From Methanomassiliicoccaceae archaeon UBA472 (GTDB taxonomy: Archaea > Thermoplasmatota > Thermoplasmata > Methanomassiliicoccales > UBA472), in assembly GCA_002497075.1 (NCBI GenBank), contig DAML01000010.1, positions 1-64,000 of the forward strand: a DNA stretch of 64,000 bases, written 5' to 3'. The notes below the pieces were generated by a model. The model searched no databases and was not told the DNA's origin. It saw only the letters and a program-made list of their open reading frames with translations. Positions 34,328 through 42,245 of the stretch are shown in pieces. Positions within the stretch are counted from its first letter, which is position 1, and the number at the start of each line of letters is the position of its first letter. A program made the translations under genes and the position numbers.

Positions 34328-35427
34328 CGCCGATACCTCCGAAGCAGCAGGTAGATGAACATCGGCCCGCCGAGCAGGGAGGTCAGCAGCCCCACCGGCA
34401 GGACCATGGGACGGAGGACGTTCATGGCCACCGTGTTGGCCACCAGGAGCATCAGCGCCCCGGTGGCTACGGACATGGGTACGAGGAAGCGGTGGTCGCT
34501 GCCTATCATTAACCGTGCGAGGTGCGGAGACATGAGCCCTACGAAGGCGATCACCCCGAAGCCGGAGACCAGCACGGCCGAGAGCAGGGCTGACAACACC
34601 AACCCCACCACCCGGAAACGTTCGGTGTTCACCCCCAGCCCCTTGGCCACCTCGTCCCCGGCGTCGATGGCGTTGAGGTCCCATCTGGCCAGCACGAAAT
34701 AGAGGAGGATTGGTAGGAAGACCAGGAACACCATGACATCCCATCTCCAGTTGGCCTGGGTGAGGCTGCCGAAGCTCCAGGAAACAATGGCGCTTAGCTG
34801 CACCGAGTCGGCCATGTACTGCATCAGGGTTAGACCGGCGGAGAAGATCGCGCTTATTGCTATGCCGGCCAGGACCATGGTCTCCGCGGAGACCCTGGTG
34901 GCCCTGGTCAGAACTAGGATGATGGCCGTGGCCAGCATGGCGAAGCCGAAGGCGCAGGCGGCGGTGACGTAGGGACTGCTGACCGATATGTAGCCGGCGG
35001 TCACCGAACCGCTTCCCAGGAACAATATTGAGAAGGCCGCCCCGAAGGCGGCGGCATTGGAGAGGCCGAGGGTGTAGGGGGAGGCCAGTGGATTGCGCAG
35101 GATGCACTGCATCACCGTTCCCGATAGCGCTAGGCCGCCACCGGTCACGATGGCGGCGGCGATGATGGGCATGTAGATGCGCCAGACCCTCCAGCCCACG
35201 GTGGACCGGGTGTCGAAGGTGACCAGCTCCGTCAGGAGATCGACCAGGGGCACGGAGGGATTGGCCGCTATGAGGGCGATGATGACGGTGAAGGCCAGAG
35301 CCGCGCCCATTGTCGCCACCAAGGCGGTCTTCCTGAGGACGTTCCGACCGTATGACGATTCAGAGCCGGGACTGTCGCTGGAGATCTGCTCGTCATATAT
35401 CCGGAACGATGTTTCCTTATTTTCCAT
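34324..35427 (-). CDS. Metal-chelate ABC importer permease (FecCD/BtuC family)
   Basis: A 367-residue permease with about ten helices. The N-terminal ~35 residues are hydrophilic; then LALSGTVMQCILRNPLASPYTLGLSNAAAFGAA is the diagnostic FecCD element, and FGVIAFVGLMSPHLARLMIGSDHRFLVP is the ATPase-coupling region near the C-terminus. It works as a homodimer with the ATPase. Preceded by the binding-protein gene 42 bases upstream in the same direction. Confidence 0.92.
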   Translation of the reverse strand: MENKETSFRIYDEQISSDSPGSESSYGRNVLRKTALVATMGAALAFTVIIALIAANPSVPLVDLLTELVTFDTRSTVGWRVWRIYMPIIAAAIVTGGGLALSGTVMQCILRNPLASPYTLGLSNAAAFGAAFSILFLGSGSVTAGYISVSSPYVTAACAFGFAMLATAIILVLTRATRVSAETMVLAGIAISAIFSAGLTLMQYMADSVQLSAIVSWSFGSLTQANWRWDVMVFLVFLPILLYFVLARWDLNAIDAGDEVAKGLGVNTERFRVVGLVLSALLSAVLVSGFGVIAFVGLMSPHLARLMIGSDHRFLVPMSVATGALMLLVANTVAMNVLRPMVLPVGLLTSLLGGPMFIYLLLRRYRR

Positions 35428-35469
35428 GGCATCACCTTGAAGATGTTAGGGAAGAGGTTTAGTACCGAC

Positions 35470-36588
35470 TCAGAACCAATCGACCTGACCGCATCCCGGT
35501 GATTGCCTTTCCATTACGTCCTGGAAGGTGACATCGCTGCCCGGGAAGAACAGGGCGAGTATCTCGTCCGCCTTGTCCTCCATGTCGAAATCGTATACCT
35601 CCGGGTTCAGCACAGATCCGATATAGAAGGCGTTGATCATCTCGGTCTCCCAGTTGGTGCCGTAGTACTTGTAGACCAGGGTCGCGTATATGTCCTGGTT
35701 CTCCACCGCGGTCACGTTGGCTAGGGAGCCTTCGTCCTCCAGGAACTTGGCGTAGCTATTGGGGTAGGTCATGCTGTCGATGAAGATGTAGTCCGGGTCG
35801 GCGTCAATGACGTCCGTCAGGAACGTATCGTACGGATTTCCGTTGTTCACATCGGGCATGACATTGTTGGCGCAGGTGAGGTCGAACGGCAGGTACTTTC
35901 CGGTGGTCTTGTAGAGACCGCCTTGCATAAAGTAGAACATCCCACCGACGTAGGCGTCCTTGAAGTCGGGACTGGCTATCTGGGACCGGTATCCCTCGAG
36001 CTCGTCCAGAAGCGAAGTGATGCCGTCAATGAGCTCCTCGGCCCGTTCCTCCATCCCCAGGACCTTGCCGATCAGGTTCAGCTGCCGGGAGAATTCGGTC
36101 ATATCGTCAATGTCGAAGGAACCCTGGGCGTTCAGCCCGACAACCGGGATGTTGGTCTTGTTCTGCAGGTCGTTCAGCACACCGACGTCCTCGACGGAGG
36201 TGAAGATCACGTCGGCGCCTGTATCGTTTATCGCCGCGAAGTTGGCTTCGCTGCCGACCGAGGTTATCGATGATATGTTCAGGTACGCTATCCGGTAGGT
36301 CGCCTTGTAATAGTTGGCCGGAGAACCTAGCGCGTTGGCATCGAAGCTGTCTATGCCGACCACCATGTCCACGGCGCCGAAGTAGCTGATCAGCCTCAGC
36401 GAGCTGGCGCTCAGGCAGACCACGCTCTGAACATCCTCATCGACGTAAACGGTCCGACCTCTCATGTCCAAGACCTTTACGTCTCCATTCATACCGTCAT
36501 CAAGGCCGTTTATGGCCCATAGCGCCCCCACGGCCGCCAAGACCATGATAGCTACAGCTAACACTGAGAACAATTGCCTCTTGCTCAT
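35470..36588 (-). CDS. Metal-chelate ABC importer substrate-binding protein
   Basis: A 372-residue protein with an N-terminal signal anchor (FSVLAVAIMVLAAVGALWAI) and no lipobox Cys. The body is of the class III periplasmic binding fold: DMRGRTVYVDEDVQSVVCL, then AVDMVVGIDSF and GSEANFAAINDTGADVIF. It delivers a chelate to the permease. First gene of the SBP-permease-ATPase-methyltransferase operon, with a GAGGGGATC ribosome site. Siderophore, cobalamin or another chelate remains possible. Confidence 0.9.
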   Translation of the reverse strand: MSKRQLFSVLAVAIMVLAAVGALWAINGLDDGMNGDVKVLDMRGRTVYVDEDVQSVVCLSASSLRLISYFGAVDMVVGIDSFDANALGSPANYYKATYRIAYLNISSITSVGSEANFAAINDTGADVIFTSVEDVGVLNDLQNKTNIPVVGLNAQGSFDIDDMTEFSRQLNLIGKVLGMEERAEELIDGITSLLDELEGYRSQIASPDFKDAYVGGMFYFMQGGLYKTTGKYLPFDLTCANNVMPDVNNGNPYDTFLTDVIDADPDYIFIDSMTYPNSYAKFLEDEGSLANVTAVENQDIYATLVYKYYGTNWETEMINAFYIGSVLNPEVYDFDMEDKADEILALFFPGSDVTFQDVMERQSPGCGQVDWF

Positions 36589-36627
36589 GTTGATCCCCTC
36601 TTTTCTCCCTGTTTTCCACCTAATTCG

Positions 36628-36677
36628 TTAGTAGCCAGAGGTATAGCGTAACACTATTTATAAATTAATGTTACTAA
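36628..36677 (-). promoter_or_regulatory. Importer promoter with dyad around the TATA box
   Basis: GTAACA (36648-36653) and TGTTAC (36669-36674) form a perfect 6-bp dyad whose 15-bp spacer holds the minus-strand TATA box ATTTATAAAT. A second outer pair TTAGTA (36628-36633) and TACTAA (36672-36677) overlaps it. The predicted transcript start is near 36634. The layout suggests a repressor that hides the TATA box, for example an iron or corrinoid sensor. Confidence 0.5.
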
Positions 36678-36720
36678 TCGATAGTGAAATGTCCAGCATG
36701 TCATTTATTTGAAAATGTAT

Positions 36721-36756
36721 TCCCTCCGACCGTCGTAGCGGTTCGACCTTGAGGGA
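36721..36756 (-). terminator. Nested hairpin downstream of hemD1
   Basis: TCCCTC (36721-36726) pairs with GAGGGA (36751-36756), and inside it ACCG (36729-36732) pairs with CGGT (36739-36742). It follows the end of the tetrapyrrole operon on the minus strand. There is no strong T-tract, so it may be a transcript end, a processing site or an RNA element. The 252-bp gap also holds the importer promoter. Confidence 0.35.
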
Positions 36757-36840
36757 GTGGCGTAGCCTACGTTGGCAAGCTCATTCGTACGAGGTGCGCC
36801 TCACCGGCTGATCGATGAACCAGACCTTGCCGTCCGGTCC

Positions 36841-37626
36841 CTACCCTTCCAGATGGGAAAGGACCAGGGCAAGCATCGAGCCAGCGTCCGCCTTGCTCGG
36901 CATCAGAGAGACCTTCATCCCGTACCCTTCAAGCTTTTGCTTGGTCTCCTGGCCCATGGCCGCGATGACCAAACCTTCCAGCAAAGACAGCGCTTCATCC
37001 TCCCCGCAGCGCTCCTCGAGCTGGACCAGGAACGCTTGAGCGTGCGCCGGGGTCGGGAATACCAGGACGTCCACGTTACCATGGTCCAGGCGTTCCAGGA
37101 GGTCCTGCATGTCCTCACCCTCGTCCAACAGCAGCGAGTACACCGGCACGTCCTCCACCTTCCAGCCGTCGGCCTTGAGGTCCTCAACCAGGACCTTGGA
37201 GCCCTGGTCAGAGCGCAGAAGGGCCACGGTGCCCCGGCGGGGCTTGGAATTGATGTGCTGCACGAGCGCTTCAGTGGTGGCTTCTGGAGCTACGGACGAG
37301 ACCTTCAGACCGTTCCGCTCGGCGCTCTGCGCCGTGCGGTCTCCGATGGCGATCAGTTCCGCTTTGGCCACCGCTTCCCTCGCCCGGTCCAGCATCTTGC
37401 GCCTCTTGGCCATGGTGACCACGGCCTCGATGGCCGTGGGACAGGTGGCGACCAGTACGTCGAAGCGTCCGGAGAACATGTCTATGAGGAACAGTGAGAA
37501 ATTGGAATCGTCGTTGGGCTCCGCGCGCAACGGGGAGGCGCAAATGAAATCGGCCAGCAGGCGGTGTTCGCGGCATAAGGGCATCCAGCGCTCCGGCGGT
37601 CCGATGATGGCCACGACCTTCTTCAT
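36841..37626 (-). CDS. hemD: Uroporphyrinogen-III synthase paralogue (HemD1)
   Basis: A 261-residue HemD-like protein of two alpha/beta domains. FDVLVATCPTAIEAV, LIAIGDRTAQSAERNG, TVALLRSDQGSKVL, VPVYSLLLDEGEDM and VLVFPTPAHAQAF follow the family order. LRSDQG replaces the usual LRGxxGR. It lies next to a second, similarly diverged hemD. It ends with TAG; the same frame continues for 19 GC-rich codons to a TGA (36781-36783). One paralogue should close the ring of hydroxymethylbilane; this one is the more divergent at its N-terminus. Confidence 0.78.
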   Translation of the reverse strand: MKKVVAIIGPPERWMPLCREHRLLADFICASPLRAEPNDDSNFSLFLIDMFSGRFDVLVATCPTAIEAVVTMAKRRKMLDRAREAVAKAELIAIGDRTAQSAERNGLKVSSVAPEATTEALVQHINSKPRRGTVALLRSDQGSKVLVEDLKADGWKVEDVPVYSLLLDEGEDMQDLLERLDHGNVDVLVFPTPAHAQAFLVQLEERCGEDEALSLLEGLVIAAMGQETKQKLEGYGMKVSLMPSKADAGSMLALVLSHLEG

Positions 37627-37657
37627 GCACCATCAAACGATACCCGCATTAATTACT

Positions 37658-38407
37658 TTACTGGCCGAGGGCCTTGCTCACCGCCATCACCAGTTCGGGG
37701 AAGGTGGCCTGAGGGGAGGTCACCTGCACCTCCAGGCCGAGCGAGAGCAGAGTATCCCTGGTCGGAGGTCCGATCGCTGCGTTCATCGCGTCCCATTTCC
37801 AGGTATCCCCGAACATCTCCCTCGCCCTTTCCACCAAAAGCCTTGCTGAAAGCGAGGAAGTGTGAAGGACGGCGTCAACCGTTCCCTCGTCAAGACGGTG
37901 AATAGCGGTTTCCAGGTCGCCGCCCTTGTCTTGGTGCAGAGCGTACACCACCGACTCCCTCAACGTCCGGAATCCTTTCATGCCGTTGCGCAGCACGTCG
38001 TTTCCTTGATCCGACCGTAGCATCAGGACCGGGCCCTCGCCGTGCCGCAGATGCTCGACCAGCCCTTCCGATGTGTACTCGGCGGGCAATGTGACGTCTG
38101 ACGCGCCGAGGCCCCTGAGCGCCCTGGCCGTGGGAGGCCCTATGGCCACCAGTTCGGTGCCCGGATGCACTTTGTGCAATGCCTTCGGCGCCATCCTTTC
38201 GAAGGAGCGAACGGCGGTGACGCTGGCGAAGACCAGCGATCCGTACTCGCCCTGGTGAAGCCCTTCCATCATCTCGGCCATCTCCGGCGGGTGCAGATAT
38301 TCCACCTTCACCACCGAGGCGCATATGGCTTTCATGCCATGCGCTTCTACTATCGACCTCGACTCCTCCCACTTGTCGCGGGGACGGATGACCAGCACCG
38401 TCCTCAA
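37658..38407 (-). CDS. hemD: Uroporphyrinogen-III synthase (HemD2)
   Basis: A 249-residue HemD. VLVIRPRDKWEESRSIVEAHG, YGSLVFASVTAVRSFERM, LVAIGPPTARALRGLGA, PVLMLRSDQGNDVLRNG, ESVVYALHQDKGGD and AAIGPPTRDTLLSLGLEV keep the fold and the conserved Tyr. It starts with TTG overlapping the cobA stop by four bases (TTGA), so it is coupled to cobA and is the better candidate for the standard enzyme. HemD1 follows 31 bases downstream. Product: uroporphyrinogen III. Confidence 0.82.
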   Translation of the reverse strand: MRTVLVIRPRDKWEESRSIVEAHGMKAICASVVKVEYLHPPEMAEMMEGLHQGEYGSLVFASVTAVRSFERMAPKALHKVHPGTELVAIGPPTARALRGLGASDVTLPAEYTSEGLVEHLRHGEGPVLMLRSDQGNDVLRNGMKGFRTLRESVVYALHQDKGGDLETAIHRLDEGTVDAVLHTSSLSARLLVERAREMFGDTWKWDAMNAAIGPPTRDTLLSLGLEVQVTSPQATFPELVMAVSKALGQ

Positions 38408-39165
38408 TGTAGGTCCCCCAGCATGGTCCGGACGTTGACGACGTCCCCGACTACGATCACCGACGGGGAACGCATCCTCTCCTTTTCGCAGTCCTCCGCC
38501 GCCCGGGAGGCGGTGGTGACCAGGACCTTCTGGTCCTTGGACGCTCCGTCCTGCACCACCGCTACCGGCGTGTCCGCGTCAACACCGCCTTCCATAAGAC
38601 GGCGCATGTTGCGGCCGATGTTGGACATGCCCATCATGATGACCAGGGTCCCCCCGCCCCTGGCTAATGCCGCCCAGTCCAGCCATTCCGCGTCCTTGTG
38701 CGCGCCTTCGTGCCCGGTGACGATGGTCACCGAAGAGGACACCGTGCGGTGGGTGACCGGAATGCCGGCCAAGGCTGGCACGGCCAGACTCGCGCTGACA
38801 CCAGGCACTACATGAACCTCCACACCGTTAAGACGGAGGAACTCGGCCTCTTCCCCTCCCCGGCCGAACAGGAAGGGGTCGCCGCCCTTGAGGCGGACGA
38901 CCACCCTCCCCTGCGACGCCTTTTCGAACAGCATCTGGTTTATCTCATCCTGCTCCGCCTTGTGCAGGCCGCCGCGCTTCCCGACGTCCAGCATCTCGGC
39001 GCCAGGCGGAGCCTCATCCAGCAGTTCCGGGTTGGCCAGCGAGTCGAAGACGACCGTTTCGGCCTGCCGGAGCAGCTCCAAGCCTCGCACGGTGATCAGA
39101 CCGGGATCTCCCGGGCCCGCCCCCACCAGATACACCAAGCCCTTAGTTATGAAGGCCACCCCCAT
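38404..39165 (-). CDS. cobA: Uroporphyrinogen-III C-methyltransferase (SUMT)
   Basis: A 253-residue SAM enzyme that methylates uroporphyrinogen III at C2 and C7 to precorrin-2, the branch to siroheme, F430 and corrinoids. LVGAGPGDPGLITVRG is the first SAM loop, VVRLKGGDPFLFGRGGEEAEF the second signature, and PGVSASLAVPALAGIPVTHR the third. The start overlaps hemC by 19 bases. The enzyme is stand-alone rather than fused to CysG-type domains; the dehydrogenase is the separate sirC at the operon head. Confidence 0.94.
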   Translation of the reverse strand: MGVAFITKGLVYLVGAGPGDPGLITVRGLELLRQAETVVFDSLANPELLDEAPPGAEMLDVGKRGGLHKAEQDEINQMLFEKASQGRVVVRLKGGDPFLFGRGGEEAEFLRLNGVEVHVVPGVSASLAVPALAGIPVTHRTVSSSVTIVTGHEGAHKDAEWLDWAALARGGGTLVIMMGMSNIGRNMRRLMEGGVDADTPVAVVQDGASKDQKVLVTTASRAAEDCEKERMRSPSVIVVGDVVNVRTMLGDLH

Positions 39166-40022
39166 TCACGTTTGATCGTTCGCACGATCTCATCCGTCCC
39201 TTCGTTCTTTTCGGGCAGGAACACCTCGAACCTCTTCACCCATGAACCGTCGTGCCCCAGCCATTGACATCGCAGGTTGACTGCTTTGCCACAGGGTTCT
39301 GCCCACACCCCCAACGGTTCCTGGCAGCTTGCGCCCAGCCCGAACATGACCGCCCTCTCCAGGTCCACGGAGCGGCGGGTGACGGGGTCGTCCAGCCTTG
39401 ACAGCCCGGCTCCGATAGGATCGTCCTCCCGGCACACCAGGGCCACCGCTCCCTGCCCGGCCGGCGGTACCCAGGTCCGGGGGTCGATCTCGTAACGGGG
39501 AACGTTCTCCCCCAGTCTTTCCAGACCCGCTCCAGCCAGTATTATCGCGTCGTAGTCCCCCCGGCGCCATTTGTTGAGGCGGGTGGTGATGTTCCCGCGC
39601 AGCTCGACCGGGGAGACATCCGGCCTCCGGTGTTTCAGGAGGGCCTTCCGGCGCACGCTCGAGGTGCCCACGACGGCCGATGCCGGCAGTTCGTCCAAGG
39701 GGACCTTGGACACCAGGACATCGTGCACCGTCCCTCGCGGAAGGACCGCCACCAGCCTCGTTCCCGGGGTGAGCTGGGATGGCATGTCCTTCAACGAGTT
39801 GACCGCCAGGTCGATCTCCCCGGAGAGCAGCCTTTGGTCCAGTTCCTTGGTGAACACCCCGTACCCTCCCATGTCGCCCAGCGGGGTGCAGCGGTCCCGG
39901 TCGCCGCCGGTGGTGATCACCCTGATCTCAGGCCTGTCATCTACACCGTTCTCCTGCAAGGTTTTCACGGCTATGTCCGCCTGTACCATGGCCAGGCGGC
40001 TTCCTCTGGTGCCGATGATCAT
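39147..40022 (-). CDS. hemC: Porphobilinogen deaminase
   Basis: A 291-residue enzyme that polymerises four porphobilinogens to hydroxymethylbilane. GTRGSRLAMVQADIAV at the start, the catalytic Asp in LAVNSLKDMPSQL, and GLGASCQEPLGVWAE with the Cys that carries the dipyrromethane cofactor. VGTSSVRRKALL is the basic substrate-binding helix. The start overlaps hemL by four bases. Confidence 0.95.
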   Translation of the reverse strand: MIIGTRGSRLAMVQADIAVKTLQENGVDDRPEIRVITTGGDRDRCTPLGDMGGYGVFTKELDQRLLSGEIDLAVNSLKDMPSQLTPGTRLVAVLPRGTVHDVLVSKVPLDELPASAVVGTSSVRRKALLKHRRPDVSPVELRGNITTRLNKWRRGDYDAIILAGAGLERLGENVPRYEIDPRTWVPPAGQGAVALVCREDDPIGAGLSRLDDPVTRRSVDLERAVMFGLGASCQEPLGVWAEPCGKAVNLRCQWLGHDGSWVKRFEVFLPEKNEGTDEIVRTIKREWGWPS

Positions 40023-41293
40023 TGCAGCGCCTCCAGGCTCTGGGCGAACGCATCGCTTATCGCCCTGAGGTCCTCTCGTTCATGCGCGGTGCACAGGAAG
40101 CAGGTCTCGAACTGCGACGGCGGGAGGTAGACGCCGAAGCGCAGCATGCTGCGGTAGTATCTCATGTAGCGTTCCCGGTCGCAGGTCATTATCTGACGGG
40201 AGTTTTGCAGCGGACCGTCACCGAAGAACACCTGGAACATCGAGGCCTCGCCCCTCACCGTGGCCTTGATCCCCGTTTTCCGTACTGAGCGGGCTAGATC
40301 GGACCGCAGGCGCTCCCCCTCCGCGTTGAGCACGTCCAGTCCGATCCGGTCCAGCTCCTTGATCGTCTCTATCCCGGCGGTCAGGCTCATCGGGTTCCCG
40401 CTGAACGTGCCGGCCTGGTACACCTTGCCCACCGGGGAAATGTTCGACATGATCTCCCTGGAGGCTCCGAAGGCTCCCATGGGCAATCCCCCGCCCAGCA
40501 CCTTTCCGAGAACCGTGATGTCCGGCCTCACGCCGTAGGCCTTCTGGGCACCCCCCAAGGACAACCGGAGGCCGGTGATGACCTCGTCGAACATGAGCAG
40601 GACGCCGTGCTCCTCCGTGATCCGCCGCACCTCCTTCAGGTAGCCGGGGTTCGGGGTCACTGGACCGACGTTTCCGAGCATCGGCTCCATGACCACTGCG
40701 GCGACCTGACCACGGTGCGCGTCCAGCATTTCCGAGAGGCCGACCGGGTCGTTATAGTCCGTCACCAGGGTGTTCCCGGCCACCTCCCCGGGGACACCGA
40801 GCGAATCGGGCACCCCATGCTCCAAAGCACCTGAGCCGGAGCGGACCAGCACCGAGTCGTGAGCGCCGTGGAAACCGCCGTCCATCTTGACGATGATATC
40901 ATGGCCGGTGCAGCCCCTGGCCAGTCGCAGGGCGTGCATGGTGGCCTCGGTGCCGCTGCTGACGAATCGCATCATCTCCATGCTGGGAAAATGGGAATTG
41001 ACCATTTCGGCCAGCTCTACCTCTTTGCGATGCGGCGCGCCGTACAATGTCCCGTCGGCGGCCTGCTCCTGCAGGGCCCTGACCACCGATGGATGCGCGT
41101 GGCCCAGGATGAGCGGTCCGAACCCCAGGACGGTGTCGATGTAACTTTCGCCATCTTCGTCGAATATCCGGCCGCCCTGCCCTCGGGAGATGTAGAGCGG
41201 GAAAGGCTTGACCGCCCGCACGGGGCTGGAGACCCCGCCGGGCATCAGCGAGATGGCCCGGGCGTACAGGTCGGACGAAACCTCATGCGCCAT
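40019..41293 (-). CDS. hemL: Glutamate-1-semialdehyde 2,1-aminomutase
   Basis: A 424-residue PLP enzyme making 5-aminolevulinate from glutamate-1-semialdehyde. MPGGVSSPVRAVKPFPLY is the typical start; RFVSSGTEATMHALRLARG and LMFDEVITGLRLSLGG bind the PLP, and LGKVLGGGLPMGAFG contains the Schiff-base Lys. It overlaps hemB by 11 bases. With hemA it gives the C5 pathway used by archaea. Confidence 0.95.
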   Translation of the reverse strand: MAHEVSSDLYARAISLMPGGVSSPVRAVKPFPLYISRGQGGRIFDEDGESYIDTVLGFGPLILGHAHPSVVRALQEQAADGTLYGAPHRKEVELAEMVNSHFPSMEMMRFVSSGTEATMHALRLARGCTGHDIIVKMDGGFHGAHDSVLVRSGSGALEHGVPDSLGVPGEVAGNTLVTDYNDPVGLSEMLDAHRGQVAAVVMEPMLGNVGPVTPNPGYLKEVRRITEEHGVLLMFDEVITGLRLSLGGAQKAYGVRPDITVLGKVLGGGLPMGAFGASREIMSNISPVGKVYQAGTFSGNPMSLTAGIETIKELDRIGLDVLNAEGERLRSDLARSVRKTGIKATVRGEASMFQVFFGDGPLQNSRQIMTCDRERYMRYYRSMLRFGVYLPPSQFETCFLCTAHEREDLRAISDAFAQSLEALQ

Positions 41294-42245
41294 TGACGCA
41301 CCTCAGCTCCCTTGCGGCTTCCGTGGCGAAATAGGTGATGATGATGTCGGCCCCGGCCCGGCGCATGCAGGCGAGCGATTCCATCATGGCCTGCCTTCCG
41401 TCTATCATGCCGTTGGCCGCCGCCGACCTTATCATGGCGTACTCCCCGCTCACCTGGTAGGCGCATATCGGCAGCTCCAGCTCATTCCTGGCCCGGCATA
41501 TGACGTCCAGATACGGCAACGCCGGCTTCACCATCAGCATGTCCGCCCCCTCCTCCGCGTCCAGGCGCAGCTCGCGCATCGCCTGGCGGGCGTTGGCCGG
41601 GTCCATCTGGTGCGAGCGGCGGTCCCCTTGGGAGGGAGCGCTGCCGACCATGTCCCGGAACGGACCGTAGAAGCAGGAGGCGAACTTGGCCGAATAGGCC
41701 ATGATGCCGGTGTTCTTGAAACCGGCCTCGTCGAGCGATCTGCGGATGAACGCCACTTGACCGTCCATCATGCCCGAGGGCGCCACCATGTCCGCCCCGG
41801 CCTCGGCCTGGGACACCGCTATCTTCCCATAAAGTTCCAGGGTGGCGTCGTTGTCCACCTCTCCGTTGACGATCGCCCCGCAGTGCCCATGATCGGTATA
41901 CTCGCAAAGGCAAAGGTCGGTGATGACAGGAACGCTCGAACGTTCCTTTATGACCCGGACCGCTCTCTGCACTATCCCGTCCCGGTCGTAGGCGCCCCGG
42001 CCGAAGGGGTCCTTGTCGGCCGGTATGCCGAAGAGAAGCAATCCACCCACGCCGCAGGACGCCATGGCCTGGCTCTCGGAAGCCACCTCTGTCAAGGGAA
42101 ATGCATACTGTCCGGGCAGGGAGGGCACCTCCCTTCTCTCAGCTATCCTCTCGTCCACGAAGACCGGTTGCACCAGCTGCTCCGGGCGCAGGGAGGTCTC
42201 CCTCACCAAGTTCCTCATCTCTGGCGCCGTCCTAAGCCTTCTCAT
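41283..42245 (-). CDS. hemB: Porphobilinogen synthase (5-aminolevulinate dehydratase)
   Basis: A 320-residue TIM barrel condensing two aminolevulinates. TDLCLCEYTDHGHCG is the zinc-binding Cys set, AYSAKFASCFYGPFRD holds the first Lys and DMLMVKPALPYLD the second. ATG 42245 (MRRLRTAPEMRNLVRE) matches the family; the same frame is open to 42320 within hemA. The start overlaps hemA by 14 bases. A zinc-type rather than magnesium-type enzyme. Confidence 0.93.
   Translation of the reverse strand: MRRLRTAPEMRNLVRETSLRPEQLVQPVFVDERIAERREVPSLPGQYAFPLTEVASESQAMASCGVGGLLLFGIPADKDPFGRGAYDRDGIVQRAVRVIKERSSVPVITDLCLCEYTDHGHCGAIVNGEVDNDATLELYGKIAVSQAEAGADMVAPSGMMDGQVAFIRRSLDEAGFKNTGIMAYSAKFASCFYGPFRDMVGSAPSQGDRRSHQMDPANARQAMRELRLDAEEGADMLMVKPALPYLDVICRARNELELPICAYQVSGEYAMIRSAAANGMIDGRQAMMESLACMRRAGADIIITYFATEAARELRCVNGA

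Noticed and set aside
33575..35107. A 510-codon minus-strand frame joining permease-region sequence to the ABC ATPase
   Set aside because: The first ~260 codons are the shifted frame of the permease gene. The real ATPase starts at 34327 with ATGA overlap.
36700..36840. tRNA-like or riboswitch-like fold in the hemD1-importer gap
   Set aside because: Only a nested hairpin is seen; no cloverleaf arms, CCA-type end or conserved TpsiC sequence.
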